Below, in pieces: positions 51,825-61,435 of a stretch of DNA of 64,000 nucleotides. Position 1 is the stretch's first letter; every line of letters begins with the position of its first letter. Both the position numbers and the translations under genes were made by a program. The notes under the pieces are model-generated. The model was not told the origin of the DNA and did not search any database. It saw only the letters and a program-made list of their open reading frames with translations. The DNA lies in contig CAIPYE010000001.1 of the NCBI GenBank assembly GCA_903869265.1, positions 186,001-250,000 of the forward strand. Reading direction: 5' to 3'. Source of the DNA: an uncultured delta proteobacterium. Lineage in GTDB: Bacteria; Desulfobacterota; Desulfobulbia; Desulfobulbales; Desulfurivibrionaceae.

Positions 51825-54371
51825 ATGGCCACAGTCAAAAGAACCAGCAGCCCCATATACACCTTCTTTCCTGCCGAGGTCCAGGGGTTCGATTTACTGG
51901 GTGAACTGGCCCTGGATATGCGTTGGTCCTGGAATCACGCAGCCGACGAAATCTGGGCGCAGCTTGACCCGGACCTCTGGAGCCTCACCCACAATCCCTG
52001 GCTCGTTCTGCAAACCGTTTCGCGGATCCGACTCCAGCAGGCATTGGACGATCCCGTCTTCCAAAAAAAGGTTGACGACCTGGTAAAAACCAAACGGTTT
52101 GAGGCGGAGATGCCGGCCTGGTTTCAGCAGAGCCATCCCCAGAGCGGCTTGACCTCAATCGCTTATTTCAGCATGGAGTTCATGTTGAGTGAGTCGCTCC
52201 CCATTTATTCAGGAGGGCTTGGCAATGTGGCCGGCGACCAGCTCAAAGCGGCGAGCGATCTGGGGGTGCCGGTGGTCGGGGTGGGGCTTTTGTACCAGCA
52301 AGGATATTTCCGGCAGGTGATAGACCGCGCCGGAATGCAGCAAGCTCTCTTTCCCTACAACGATCCCGGTCAATTACCGATTATGCCTGTGCGCGAACCA
52401 AACGGCGAGTGGTTGCGGCTCAAGATCCTGCTGCCCGGCTATTCCCTTTGGATACGTGCCTGGCAGGTCCAGGTGGGAAGAGTGACGCTCTACCTGCTGG
52501 ACAGCAATGACGCGGCAAATTTTCCCACCTATCGGGGGGTGACCAGCGAGCTTTACGGTGGCGGACCGGAACAGCGTCTCTGCCAGGAAATGCTCCTCGG
52601 GATCGGCGGCTGGCGACTGCTCGAAGCGCTCGACATCAAGCCCGAGGTCTGCCACCTCAACGAAGGGCATGCCGCCTTTGCGGTTCTGGAACGCGCCCGC
52701 AGCTTCATGAAAGAAACCGGGCAGCCCTTCAAAGTCGCCCTGGCCGTCACAAAGGCGGGGAACCTCTTCACCACCCATACCCCGGTAGCTGCAGGGTTCG
52801 ACCGTTTTGAGCCCCAGCTTATCGAGCATTACCTCGGCGATTATGCCCGCAACCGTCTCGGCATTTCATCCCGGGAGCTGCTGGCTCTGGGCCGACTCAA
52901 TCCGGGAAATTCCGCAGAAGAATTCAATATGGCCTACCTGGCCGTACACGGGAGCGGAGCGATCAACGGGGTAAGCCGTCTGCACGGGGAAGTAAGCCGA
53001 GCCATCTTCCAACCTCTCTTCCCCCAATGGCCGGAGATTGAGGTGCCAGTCGGCCATGTGACCAACGGCGTCCATGTCCCCAGCTGGAATTCGGCAGAGG
53101 CCGACCTCCTCTGGACTGAGCACTGCGGCAAAGAGCCCTGGCTCGGAACCATCGAAAACCTGGAGGGGCAGATCCGTTGTGTTCCTGACGACAAAATCTG
53201 GCAACTCCGTGCCGATGCCCGCAAATCCCTGGTTGGCTATGTCCGCGAACGCCTTGCCAATCAGTTGCCTGCCTCGGGCGCAACCCCCGAAGAAATTGCG
53301 AACGCCCAGCACATTTTTGATGCCAACACCCTGACGCTGGGGTTCGCACGCCGCTTTGCAACCTACAAGAGACCGAACCTGCTGCTCCACGACCCGGAAA
53401 GACTCCTGCGTATCCTCAACGACCCGCAACGCCCGGTGCAATTCATCATTGCCGGCAAGGCCCACCCGGCCGACCAGGCAGGACAAGCCATGATTCAGGA
53501 ATGGATCCGCTTTATCCAACGGCACGAGGCGGCTAAGCATGTGGTTTTCCTGAGCGACTACGACATGCTGATGACCGAACGCCTGGTGCAAGGCGTGGAT
53601 GTCTGGATCAACACCCCGCGACGCCCTTGGGAGGCTTGCGGCACAAGCGGGATGAAGGTGCTCGTCAACGGAGGACTCAACCTGTCGGAACTGGATGGCT
53701 GGTGGGCTGAGGCCTATACCCCGGAAGTGGGTTGGGCACTGGGGGACGGCAAGGAGCACGACAGTGACCCGGCCTGGGATGGAGCGGAAGCAGAGGCGCT
53801 CTACACGCTCCTTGAACAGGAGGTGGTTCCTGAATTTTACAGCCGCGACAGCAACGGTATTCCGGTTGGTTGGGTGGCACGCATCCGCGAGAGCATGGCG
53901 CGCCTGACCACCCACTTTTCCAGCAACCGCACGGTGCGCCAGTACACCGAACAATACTATCTGCCTGCTGCAGCTGCTTACCAAGAACGCGCGGCCAACA
54001 GACAGGCGGCTGGGACACAGATGGTGGAGTGGCGACATGCCCTGGAACAGGCCTGGGATAATCTGCGCTTCGGCGACAGCAAGGTTGCCCAAGAGGGGAA
54101 CCAGCACCTCTTCGAAATTCAGGTTTATCTGAACGGCTTGGGACCGGATGCGATTTTGGTCGAGTTATATGCGGAAGCAACCAACACCGACGAGCCTGTC
54201 CGGCATGAAATGACACGCGGCCCCAAACTGGTGGGCGCGGAAAATGGTTACTGCTATACGGCACAAATAGAGGCGACGCGACCGGCCACGGATTATACCG
54301 CCAGGGTAATCCCGCACCGCACCGGCATTGCCGTACCTCTGGAAGCCGCCCATATCCTCTGGCAGCGCTGA
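51825..54371 (+). CDS. glgP: Alpha-glucan (glycogen/maltodextrin) phosphorylase
   Basis: An 848-residue GT35 enzyme releasing glucose-1-phosphate from alpha-1,4-glucan. The N-terminal DUF3417 module (about residues 15-110, ALDMRWSWNHAADEIWAQLDP) marks the compact bacterial/archaeal class. Catalytic region: YFSMEFMLSESLPIYSGGLGNVAGD, TTHTPVAAGFDRF, GFARRFATYKRPNLL, and ACGTSGMKVLVNGGLNLSELDGWW, where the Lys of GMKV binds PLP. ATG at 51825 chosen (MATVKRTSSPIYTF); the frame is open to a TTG at 51810. No other glycogen genes in the window. Confidence 0.94.
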   Translation: MATVKRTSSPIYTFFPAEVQGFDLLGELALDMRWSWNHAADEIWAQLDPDLWSLTHNPWLVLQTVSRIRLQQALDDPVFQKKVDDLVKTKRFEAEMPAWFQQSHPQSGLTSIAYFSMEFMLSESLPIYSGGLGNVAGDQLKAASDLGVPVVGVGLLYQQGYFRQVIDRAGMQQALFPYNDPGQLPIMPVREPNGEWLRLKILLPGYSLWIRAWQVQVGRVTLYLLDSNDAANFPTYRGVTSELYGGGPEQRLCQEMLLGIGGWRLLEALDIKPEVCHLNEGHAAFAVLERARSFMKETGQPFKVALAVTKAGNLFTTHTPVAAGFDRFEPQLIEHYLGDYARNRLGISSRELLALGRLNPGNSAEEFNMAYLAVHGSGAINGVSRLHGEVSRAIFQPLFPQWPEIEVPVGHVTNGVHVPSWNSAEADLLWTEHCGKEPWLGTIENLEGQIRCVPDDKIWQLRADARKSLVGYVRERLANQLPASGATPEEIANAQHIFDANTLTLGFARRFATYKRPNLLLHDPERLLRILNDPQRPVQFIIAGKAHPADQAGQAMIQEWIRFIQRHEAAKHVVFLSDYDMLMTERLVQGVDVWINTPRRPWEACGTSGMKVLVNGGLNLSELDGWWAEAYTPEVGWALGDGKEHDSDPAWDGAEAEALYTLLEQEVVPEFYSRDSNGIPVGWVARIRESMARLTTHFSSNRTVRQYTEQYYLPAAAAYQERAANRQAAGTQMVEWRHALEQAWDNLRFGDSKVAQEGNQHLFEIQVYLNGLGPDAILVELYAEATNTDEPVRHEMTRGPKLVGAENGYCYTAQIEATRPATDYTARVIPHRTGIAVPLEAAHILWQR

Positions 54372-54428
54372 GTAGGGGAGGTCGCTATCAACTCAGCACT
54401 CGGCAGAATGATGTAGCCCAAGCGACGC

Positions 54429-54770
54429 ATGGGGTTTATGCTCCTCGCAGTCATGACTGGCGTGATCGATGAAGGCCAGGTCCTAGGCGTCGCCCCACGG
54501 GACTACGCCTCATCGGCCTTCGAAACCGAACGCCTGGGTTGGCGCTCCGTCGCCGACGTGATGCGCCACGATTTCGTCTTCTCCTTCGAGGACGAAAAAC
54601 TGGCCGATATCGTCGCCCGGATGCACCGCCCCCACGCAGCCGTTGCGGTGGTGCTCAATCGCAGCGGGAGAATAGCCGCTGCGGAAGCAGTTGTGGGCAT
54701 CATCACTTGGGAGCACGTCGCCGAGGTGCTTGAAGAGGCTGTCGATTTGTTTTCCGAATACCGGGAATAG
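54429..54770 (+). pseudogene. CBS-domain fragment
   Basis: A 113-residue frame with a stop a few codons upstream of its first ATG. Residues 38-105 form the second half of a CBS pair: WRSVADVMRHDFVFSFEDEKLADIVARM, then AVAVVLNRSG and VVGIITWEHVAEVLEEAVDLF. The first part (FMLLAVMTGVIDEGQVLGV) reads like the remains of a preceding segment. In this form it resembles the cytoplasmic tail of a ClC-type chloride channel or another CBS-regulated transporter whose membrane part is missing. It may still be translated as a small CBS protein. Confidence 0.6.
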
Positions 54771-54790
54771 GAGTCCATCGGCACCTCCCC

Positions 54791-55867
54791 TCACAAACCC
54801 CGTACCGTCTCGCTGTCCGGCTCAGGCGGTGCATCCGTGACCACACTGAAAGCATGCGTCACAACCGTGCGGCCATTTTCCGTTTCCACATGAACCTTCC
54901 ATTCCCCTGGGGCCAGATCCTGCTTGTAGGTGTAACCGCGAAACCCGCCATGGCGACCGCCGGAAAGACCGAAACCCATGCGGGAGGTGGTCTGCCAACC
55001 GCGTTTGGCATCGTAATGCTCCCAGCGATGATAGAGGCGAGTATTTAAGCAACCTGGAGCGAATACCGAGGAAACGCAGTACAGCCGCTCACCGGGCGCA
55101 ATATGGACCTCGTCGGAAAACTCCCGCCAGAATACCCACCAAGGGGCCTTTTCCAGGGTGAGGCGATACTCGCCTGCCGCACGTTCAAAATTTTTCCCCA
55201 CCTGAATATCCCGCTTCACCAGAGGAACCGGGGGGATAAAATCCAGGGAATACGCCAGCGCCAGCAGGGCTGCGATAATCCAGATCGGCGCCGCCCGCCC
55301 CGGGCACCCAGGCGTTTGCTTGCGCAACCACAGGGTGAGTCCCGCCCCTGCCAAGGTGCTGAGGTAAAACCAGACCATGCCGATGCTGCCGACCAAAAAC
55401 GGCAGCAAAAAATTAAACAGCAGCATGGCGCACAGCCCGAACAAGGCCCAGGTAAGGGTGAAACGATGGTACTTGTCCTCGATAAACTCATTGACGATCA
55501 GCAAGCCGCCAAGTCCCAGGGACCACAGCACGGCGGTCAGATGGCCGGAGCTTATGAAGTAGAGAACGAAAAGTTTACAGAAAAGCCCGCCGAACAGGAA
55601 TTGAAGCACCAGGAAAGGAGCCCGTTCCCGCCAGGTTGTTGGCAGAGCCGTAGTCTGCGCACCATCTTCGGACGCAATCGCAGCCAGAGCGTGACGTCGA
55701 TGCCCCAACCACCACAGAAGACCGGCCGCACAAACGAGATAGCCGGACAGGATCCACAGATCCAAAGACTCCACCGACCGACCAATGGTGAATACTTCCC
55801 ACAAAAAACCGCCCAAAAAAGCAAGGGCGGGAAAGTAGGCACGAAGATGTGCAAGCCTGATTTTCAC
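54791..55867 (-). CDS. DUF2914 domain membrane protein
   Basis: A 358-residue inner-membrane protein. Residues 1-215 contain seven or so hydrophobic segments (from YFPALAFLGGFLWEV to IWIIAALLALAYSLDFIPPVPL). A soluble C-terminal domain, residues about 225-350, matches DUF2914: APGERLYCVSSVFAPGCLNTRLYHRWEHYD and YTYKQDLAPGEWKVHVETENGRTV. The family is widespread in Desulfobacterota and gammaproteobacteria; its function is unknown. A degraded partial copy of the last 55 codons lies 5.1 kb away at 49648-49808. Confidence 0.85.
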   Translation of the reverse strand: MKIRLAHLRAYFPALAFLGGFLWEVFTIGRSVESLDLWILSGYLVCAAGLLWWLGHRRHALAAIASEDGAQTTALPTTWRERAPFLVLQFLFGGLFCKLFVLYFISSGHLTAVLWSLGLGGLLIVNEFIEDKYHRFTLTWALFGLCAMLLFNFLLPFLVGSIGMVWFYLSTLAGAGLTLWLRKQTPGCPGRAAPIWIIAALLALAYSLDFIPPVPLVKRDIQVGKNFERAAGEYRLTLEKAPWWVFWREFSDEVHIAPGERLYCVSSVFAPGCLNTRLYHRWEHYDAKRGWQTTSRMGFGLSGGRHGGFRGYTYKQDLAPGEWKVHVETENGRTVVTHAFSVVTDAPPEPDSETVRGL

Positions 55868-55908
55868 AAATTACGTCCTGCGGTAAGGCAAAAGGGTGCA
55901 GATTGTCA

Positions 55909-56679
55909 TTATCGCTTCAACTGGAGGGTGGGCCGATTGCCAAGCACCAGCTTGAGCCAGTCGTAGCCAAAGGTGAGCAGGGCCTCGTCGTCGGTCTCGA
56001 TGAGGCGTTTGCGTGATTTGTCCAACCGGTAGACGTTGAGCATGTTGTGCTCCATCACATACTGGCGAAAGCGGTCGATATTGTAGCAGACCATGAAGGC
56101 CAGTTGCTGCTTGGGCCCGGCCGCACCCTCGCCCTGCCAGGGATTTGAGGCAAAAAGGGTGTCCATCTCGGCCCAGAGGTCGTCCATGGCGTTGTAATAG
56201 ACCAGCTGCTGATCGCGGAGCCAATCCTTCACGGTCCACTCTTTTTTCTCCTGATGCCCCAGGCAGTAAGCGTGATCGGTCATAAAATAATAGGCCCGCG
56301 GCTGGCCGCGCTCGGGGTTACGGTCAACGGCCCGCTCCAGAGGGTAGGTGCGGCAGGCCGAGGGCCGATCCTCATAGACGAGACAGCCTCGTTCCGGGTC
56401 GAGAAACGGGCAAGCGCCTTCCGCGTCATCCCGCATCCGCATGAGAACCGAAGGAAAGAGCGGGTTGGTCCCCTGGGCCACGCCGGTGTAAGTATTGAGA
56501 AACTCCTCCGAGGTGATCCCCAGCCTTTTCTTCAGGCGGATGAGATCGTAGGGGTAGAGAAAAAGGGTGAGCTTTCGGCAGCAGCGGGTAAAACAGGGAA
56601 CCTCGGGGTGGCAGGCAAAGGGAAACAAGGAGTCGCCCAGGGGCTGCATGCCTTCGGGGAATTTTTTTTGGTCCATCAT
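55909..56679 (-). CDS. YkgJ-family cysteine cluster protein
   Basis: About 256 residues. Start at 56679 (MMDQKKFPEGMQPLG) behind AGGA; the longer frame to 56913 is unrelated and overlaps the divergent gene. The Cys pattern is that of the YkgJ/Fe-S oxidoreductase-like family: FACHPEVPCFTRCCRKLTLFLYPYD near the N-terminus, ACPFLDPERGCLVYEDRPSACRTYPLE in the middle and CLGH after. It probably binds a zinc ion or iron-sulfur cluster. Function of the family is poorly known. Confidence 0.85.
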   Translation of the reverse strand: MMDQKKFPEGMQPLGDSLFPFACHPEVPCFTRCCRKLTLFLYPYDLIRLKKRLGITSEEFLNTYTGVAQGTNPLFPSVLMRMRDDAEGACPFLDPERGCLVYEDRPSACRTYPLERAVDRNPERGQPRAYYFMTDHAYCLGHQEKKEWTVKDWLRDQQLVYYNAMDDLWAEMDTLFASNPWQGEGAAGPKQQLAFMVCYNIDRFRQYVMEHNMLNVYRLDKSRKRLIETDDEALLTFGYDWLKLVLGNRPTLQLKR

Positions 56680-56828
56680 TATCTTTTTCCTGGTGCAATA
56701 TGGAGAGGGCTCGGTAACAATGCGGGCAGAGATTATCCCGTAACGGCTTCTAAAAACGTCGCGCAAATTACCATCCTGGCGCGAAAAGGTCAACCAGGAT
56801 GCCAAGATCGCAGCCCCAAGGGAAGAAC

Positions 56829-58685
56829 ATGACCACCCGCCCATATCGTTATTGCCTGTGCTCCCTGCTCCCAGCCCTGGCCCTGCTGCTTCTGATCCCC
56901 GCCTGCGCCCCACGGCTACGGACCTCGGCCTGGATTGTCCGTTTCGACCTGGACAGCCCGGAAGAGGTTGCCACTGTGTGCGCGGAGGCGAAGCAGGCAG
57001 GATTTGACCAACTGCTGGTCCAGGTCCGAGGGAGGGGTGACGCCCTGTACCGAAGCGACATCGCGCCCAGGGCCGAAAACCTGGCTGCGGCCCCGGTGGA
57101 TTTCGACCCTCTGGCGCAACTGCTTGCGGATTGCGCCCCCCTGCCCCTCCATGCCTGGCTCAATGTCTTTTATCTCTGGGGCGGCTCCACCCCGCCGGAA
57201 AACCCACATCACCCCGGGCAGCCGGACCAGCCCTGGATACTCTCCGACAACACCGGACGGTCGGTTTCCAGCTATTCCGAGCGGGAAAAACAGCTGGGCT
57301 GGATCGAAGGCAATTATGCCGACCCGGCCTCTGCGGAATACCGCGGCCTCTTCGTGCAGGTTGTCCAGGAGCTGCTGGCCCGCTACCCGGTGGCCGGAAT
57401 CCATCTTGACTTCATCCGCTACCCCGGCCCTGGCTATGGAAAAAGCGAGGTGCTTGCCGAAAAATTTCAGCAGGTCTGGGGGCTTGATCCCAGGCTGCTG
57501 CCCGAGCGGCTCAGTGCCGAGAGCGTAACCGCCTGGCTCAACGGGACACAAACGCCAGCGGACCGGGTGCTCACCACGGCGGCGCTTTTCTGGAACGAAT
57601 TCCGGGCAGGCCAGGTGACACAACTGCTCCGGGAGGTCCGGCAGGGTGTGGACCAAAGCGACGCACCGGGGACCGTCCTTTCCGTCGCCGTTTTTCCCGA
57701 ACCCTCCGTAGCCTACCTGGAAAACGGCCAGGAATGGCAAGCCTGGGCCTCGGAAGGACTGGTGGATGCCCTGTATCCCATGGCCTATTTCGGGGATACC
57801 GACCGGGTAGAGGCCCAGCTCCGGGAGATCGCCAAAAACACTCCCCGCGCTCCCAAGGTTGCCCTCTGGGCCGGACTGGGTGCCTCCGGCAAAGGCCCGG
57901 AACAGCTCGGGGAAGAAGCGCGGATCGCTGGAGAGTATGGCTACGAAGGGGTCTCCGTGTTCAGCCTGGGGGATCTCCTAAAGAAAGCCGCCGCCACAGC
58001 CTGTGTCGAGGCGGTGCGCGCTCCCCGCCACACGCCCACCCCCAAAACCGAGCCAACCTGGGCCACACCATTCACCACCGCCTCGGCCACGCTCCAGCCC
58101 CCGGATCTGCAGGGACTGAAATCCATCGTGGGCAAGGCCATGGGCGGAACGGTCCAGACAGATGATCTGAAGGGTCGGCTGGCCTTGCGATTACAGGAGT
58201 ATGAACAAGCCAGACAACAGTCCATCCCCAAAGCCCTCAGCCAACTGGAACGCGCCCCGGTCATCTTGCCGGAAAATCTGGAATTGGGCGGCATCTTTCG
58301 CTACGCCAACCCCTTGGACAGCCCGGCACGCTGGCAGGAGCAGGAGTCCCTCTGCGAAAAAGCCCGCCAACGGCTGCTGGCCGGGGAGGATTTAGCCTTG
58401 GTGGCCAAGGAGATGTCCCAGGACGTAACAAAAACCATGGGCGGCCTGCTTGCCCCCCGTTTTCTCGATCCGCTCAATCGCCAGGACCAAGAACTTGCCC
58501 TGCTGGCCCCGCAGGAAATCAGCCGGGTCATACGGATTGCCAACGGCTATTGGTGCTACCGGCTCGAAGGCAGGACCCCCGGCAGACAAAGGGCTTTCAG
58601 CGAAGCCCCCTGGGAGGCGAAGCGCATCCTGTTCCGCCGGGCGCTCTCCGAAATGATGGCAGGCAAGACAGTAAGTGGATTGTAA
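56829..58685 (+). CDS. Lipoprotein fusing a glycoside-hydrolase-like barrel to a parvulin-like domain
   Basis: A 618-residue exported protein; start at 56829 with AGGGAAG upstream and a lipobox-like LIPAC after the hydrophobic signal. Residues 30-380 match the family-10-like glycosyl hydrolase group (GHL10/YngK type): TSAWIVRFDL, AGFDQLLVQVRGRGDALYRSD, LHAWLNVFYLW, PVAGIHLDFIRYPG and DALYPMAYFG. Residues 510-600 resemble a parvulin prolyl isomerase: KARQRLLAGEDLALVAKEMSQD, TKTMGGLLAPRF and LLAPQEISRVIRIANGYWCYRLEGR. The fusion suggests a periplasmic cell-envelope role. Active residues of the isomerase are not verifiable by eye. Confidence 0.8.
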   Translation: MTTRPYRYCLCSLLPALALLLLIPACAPRLRTSAWIVRFDLDSPEEVATVCAEAKQAGFDQLLVQVRGRGDALYRSDIAPRAENLAAAPVDFDPLAQLLADCAPLPLHAWLNVFYLWGGSTPPENPHHPGQPDQPWILSDNTGRSVSSYSEREKQLGWIEGNYADPASAEYRGLFVQVVQELLARYPVAGIHLDFIRYPGPGYGKSEVLAEKFQQVWGLDPRLLPERLSAESVTAWLNGTQTPADRVLTTAALFWNEFRAGQVTQLLREVRQGVDQSDAPGTVLSVAVFPEPSVAYLENGQEWQAWASEGLVDALYPMAYFGDTDRVEAQLREIAKNTPRAPKVALWAGLGASGKGPEQLGEEARIAGEYGYEGVSVFSLGDLLKKAAATACVEAVRAPRHTPTPKTEPTWATPFTTASATLQPPDLQGLKSIVGKAMGGTVQTDDLKGRLALRLQEYEQARQQSIPKALSQLERAPVILPENLELGGIFRYANPLDSPARWQEQESLCEKARQRLLAGEDLALVAKEMSQDVTKTMGGLLAPRFLDPLNRQDQELALLAPQEISRVIRIANGYWCYRLEGRTPGRQRAFSEAPWEAKRILFRRALSEMMAGKTVSGL

Positions 58686-58688
58686 GCC

Positions 58689-58949
58689 TCAACTATGGAT
58701 AAACACATACTCCCCTGCGTTGAAGCTGATCTTCAGCCGCCCGCCGTGGCTCTCGCCGTATACCTCCCAGCCCGGTCTGCCCTTGATCTCGCATTGCACA
58801 CTACCGGGCGATTGTCTTCCCTGCCGCGCATCGGACCAGGCGAGGCAATCCGTCTCCCCATTCTCTTGCTGGGCAATGATCCTGGCCATGTTCCGGGCCA
58901 AATCAAAATCAAGGACCGCCCCGGTGATTGCAATCAAAATGTCTTTCAT
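58689..58949 (-). CDS. Small conserved hypothetical protein (DUF5619/AF1514-like)
   Basis: An 86-residue soluble protein, convergent with the preceding gene and 3 bp from its stop. The middle and end (DCLAWSDARQGRQSPGSVQC, then GWEVYGESHGGRLKISFN and AGEYVFIHS) resemble a small family I recall from sulfate reducers, archaea and Geobacter, annotated as DUF5619 or AF1514. Function unknown. Composition and position (own space between two genes) support a real gene. Confidence 0.6.
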   Translation of the reverse strand: MKDILIAITGAVLDFDLARNMARIIAQQENGETDCLAWSDARQGRQSPGSVQCEIKGRPGWEVYGESHGGRLKISFNAGEYVFIHS

Positions 58950-59033
58950 GCTACTATCCCTCCGTTAAAGAATGATTCTTTTTCTACCAGAAAAACAGGG
59001 TTAGGCAACACTATCCCATAGCCAAGGCATCCC

Positions 59034-61376
59034 ATGCGACTGCGGACCATCATCTTCATCATCCTTCTTGCCCTTGGCATCCTGCCCATCCTCACCCTGG
59101 TCGGGGTCAATCTCCGCTCCCACATCAAGCAGCACGAAACGGTGGAGAAAAAACGGACCGCCGACGGGGCCGAAAGCAGCTTTGTTTCCCTCAACGCCCG
59201 GGTGAAATGCATCCGCAAAAGCATCCTCCAGGCAGCTGCCACCCCCATGACCGCGGGGCTCGCTCCGTCCTCCTTGAATCCTGCCGGACGCCAACGACTG
59301 GCGGACCTGCTCATTGGCCAGATGGACACGGAAAAGGTGATCCTTGGGGTCCGGCTGTTTGATGCCGCAGGCAACCAACTGGTCCAGCTCCGCCGGAATG
59401 GAGATTCTCTGGAAATCGCGTCCGACGAACTGACGGATACTGCGGGGCAAACCCAAGCTCTTCTCTTCCCAAAAGGGCTGGCGCTCAAGGAAAGCGAGGT
59501 CGACACGCTCCTGACCAAAGACCAAAACAGTCCCACTGCCAACCGCCTGAGCCTGACAACCCCGATCCCCGGCGCGGATGGCGCAGTGACGGGCGTGGTC
59601 ATCATGGAAATCGCCCCGGAGCTGTTCCTTGATACCCATGAAAATGGTTGCTGGGCAACGCCGACCGGCGCGATTGTTTATGCCCCGACCACCTTTCCCG
59701 AACTGGACCCGGCGCACCCCATCGCCTCCGGCGCCAACCTCCTTGCCCTCTTCCCCGCTCTTGCCCCCCGCATGGCGGACAACCGCCCCTTTGTCTGGGA
59801 AAGCTCCTCCGGCCACAGCCTTACCTGGCTACCGCTCATTTTCAACGACCATCTTCCCCCAACCCTGTGGCTTGGTTCCCCCGTGGACCGCAGCGCAGCC
59901 AGGGAGTGGAAACTTTCTCTGATCTACAACATTGTCTGGATCGTGATCAGCATTGCCATCATCGTCGCGCTCATCGCCAACGCCATTGCCAAAAAAATCG
60001 ACCGGATCAAGGATGTGATCCTCACCGGCCTGGACGCCATCCTGAACAAGGGGGAGGAAAACGTGCAATTCAGCTGGACCGGCCCCCGTGAGGTGGTCAA
60101 TCTGTCCGAGGAGCTCACCACCCTGGCCCGCCACTATGCGATCACCAGAACCCGACAGCAGGAGGCAGAGGCCGACCTGCGCCAGAGCGAAGACAAGTTC
60201 AGAAACCTCACCGCCTCGGCCCAGGACGCCATCGCCATGATGGACCACCACGGCAATATCTCCTACTGGAACGAAGCCGCCGCCGAGATTTTCGGCTTTT
60301 CCGCCGCCGAAGCGCTGGGCAAGCCGATCCATACCCTGATCTCCCCCCGGCTTTCCGAATCCGGCCAACGGGGCGCAATCGAGGAAAAACCAATAAGCGA
60401 CGGGCCCATCCGTGAAACCATCGAGCTGATCACCCGGCGCAAGGACGGCACGGAATTTCCCATCGAGCTCTCGCTGTCCGAGGCCCGAATCAAGGACCAG
60501 TGGAACTCCATCTGGATCATCCGGGACATCACCGAACGCCGGCGGGCCGAGGACGAGACCAGGCTCCAGCAGCAACAACTCATCCAGGCAGACAAGATGA
60601 TCTCGCTCGGCGTGCTCATCTCCGGGGTAGCCCATGAAATCAACAACCCCAACAGCATCGCCATGCTGAACACCTCCATGCTCTTCAGGGCATGGGAAAG
60701 CGCCAGGCCCATTCTCGACGAATACTCCCGCGAACATGGCGACTTTCTCATTGCCGGCCTGCTCTACAGCGAGATGTGTGAGCAGATTCCCCGCCTTTTT
60801 CTCGAACTGGAAGAAAGCGCCCGACGGATCAAGAACATTGTCCACGATCTCAAGGATTATGCCCGCCAGGACACCACCCGACACATGGAACCGGTAAAGA
60901 TCAACGAGATCGCCAAGGCTGCGGTGCGCCTCAACCACAACAAGATCAAAAACGCCACCCGCAATTTCAGCACCGATCTGGCCCCGAACCTGCCGCCCAT
61001 CCGGGGCAACCGGCAACGGCTGGAGCAGGTGCTGATCAACCTGATCCAGAACAGCTGCGAGGCCCTTGCCAGCCAGGATGGGGCCATACGCCTCGCCTCG
61101 CGCTATGACGCTGTCAGCGACGAGGTGGAGGTATGCGTCCATGACCAGGGCACCGGCATTACCCCGGAGGTCATCAACCAGATCACCGACCCGTTTTTTA
61201 CCACCAAACGGTCATACGGCGGCACGGGCTTAGGCCTCTCGGTTTCCGCCGGGATCATCAAGGAACACCAGGGCCGACTGCGTTTCAGCTCAAGCCCGGA
61301 AGCTGGCACCACCGCGACCATCTCCTTTCCGGTCTGGCGGGAAGAGACGGATGACAAAACAACGCAAGCCGGCTAG
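59034..61376 (+). CDS. Membrane sensor histidine kinase with PAS domain
   Basis: A 780-residue kinase. Membrane segment 1 about residues 3-24, a periplasmic sensor region of about 270 residues, membrane segment 2 about 298-318 (IYNIVWIVISIAIIVALIANAI), a HAMP-like linker, a PAS domain about 385-500 (FRNLTASAQDAIAMMDHHG...IRDITERRRAE), then the kinase core. H534 in GVAHEINNPNS is the phospho-acceptor; LINLIQNSCEAL, DQGTGI and GGTGLGLSVSAGII are the N, G1 and G2 boxes. A sigma-54 response regulator gene follows after 59 bp and is the likely partner. Confidence 0.92.
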   Translation: MRLRTIIFIILLALGILPILTLVGVNLRSHIKQHETVEKKRTADGAESSFVSLNARVKCIRKSILQAAATPMTAGLAPSSLNPAGRQRLADLLIGQMDTEKVILGVRLFDAAGNQLVQLRRNGDSLEIASDELTDTAGQTQALLFPKGLALKESEVDTLLTKDQNSPTANRLSLTTPIPGADGAVTGVVIMEIAPELFLDTHENGCWATPTGAIVYAPTTFPELDPAHPIASGANLLALFPALAPRMADNRPFVWESSSGHSLTWLPLIFNDHLPPTLWLGSPVDRSAAREWKLSLIYNIVWIVISIAIIVALIANAIAKKIDRIKDVILTGLDAILNKGEENVQFSWTGPREVVNLSEELTTLARHYAITRTRQQEAEADLRQSEDKFRNLTASAQDAIAMMDHHGNISYWNEAAAEIFGFSAAEALGKPIHTLISPRLSESGQRGAIEEKPISDGPIRETIELITRRKDGTEFPIELSLSEARIKDQWNSIWIIRDITERRRAEDETRLQQQQLIQADKMISLGVLISGVAHEINNPNSIAMLNTSMLFRAWESARPILDEYSREHGDFLIAGLLYSEMCEQIPRLFLELEESARRIKNIVHDLKDYARQDTTRHMEPVKINEIAKAAVRLNHNKIKNATRNFSTDLAPNLPPIRGNRQRLEQVLINLIQNSCEALASQDGAIRLASRYDAVSDEVEVCVHDQGTGITPEVINQITDPFFTTKRSYGGTGLGLSVSAGIIKEHQGRLRFSSSPEAGTTATISFPVWREETDDKTTQAG

Positions 61377-61435
61377 GCTAGAAACCGACAGCCCCTGGCC
61401 CTGCGCCAGCCCGGAATTTACGGAGGATTACCCAA

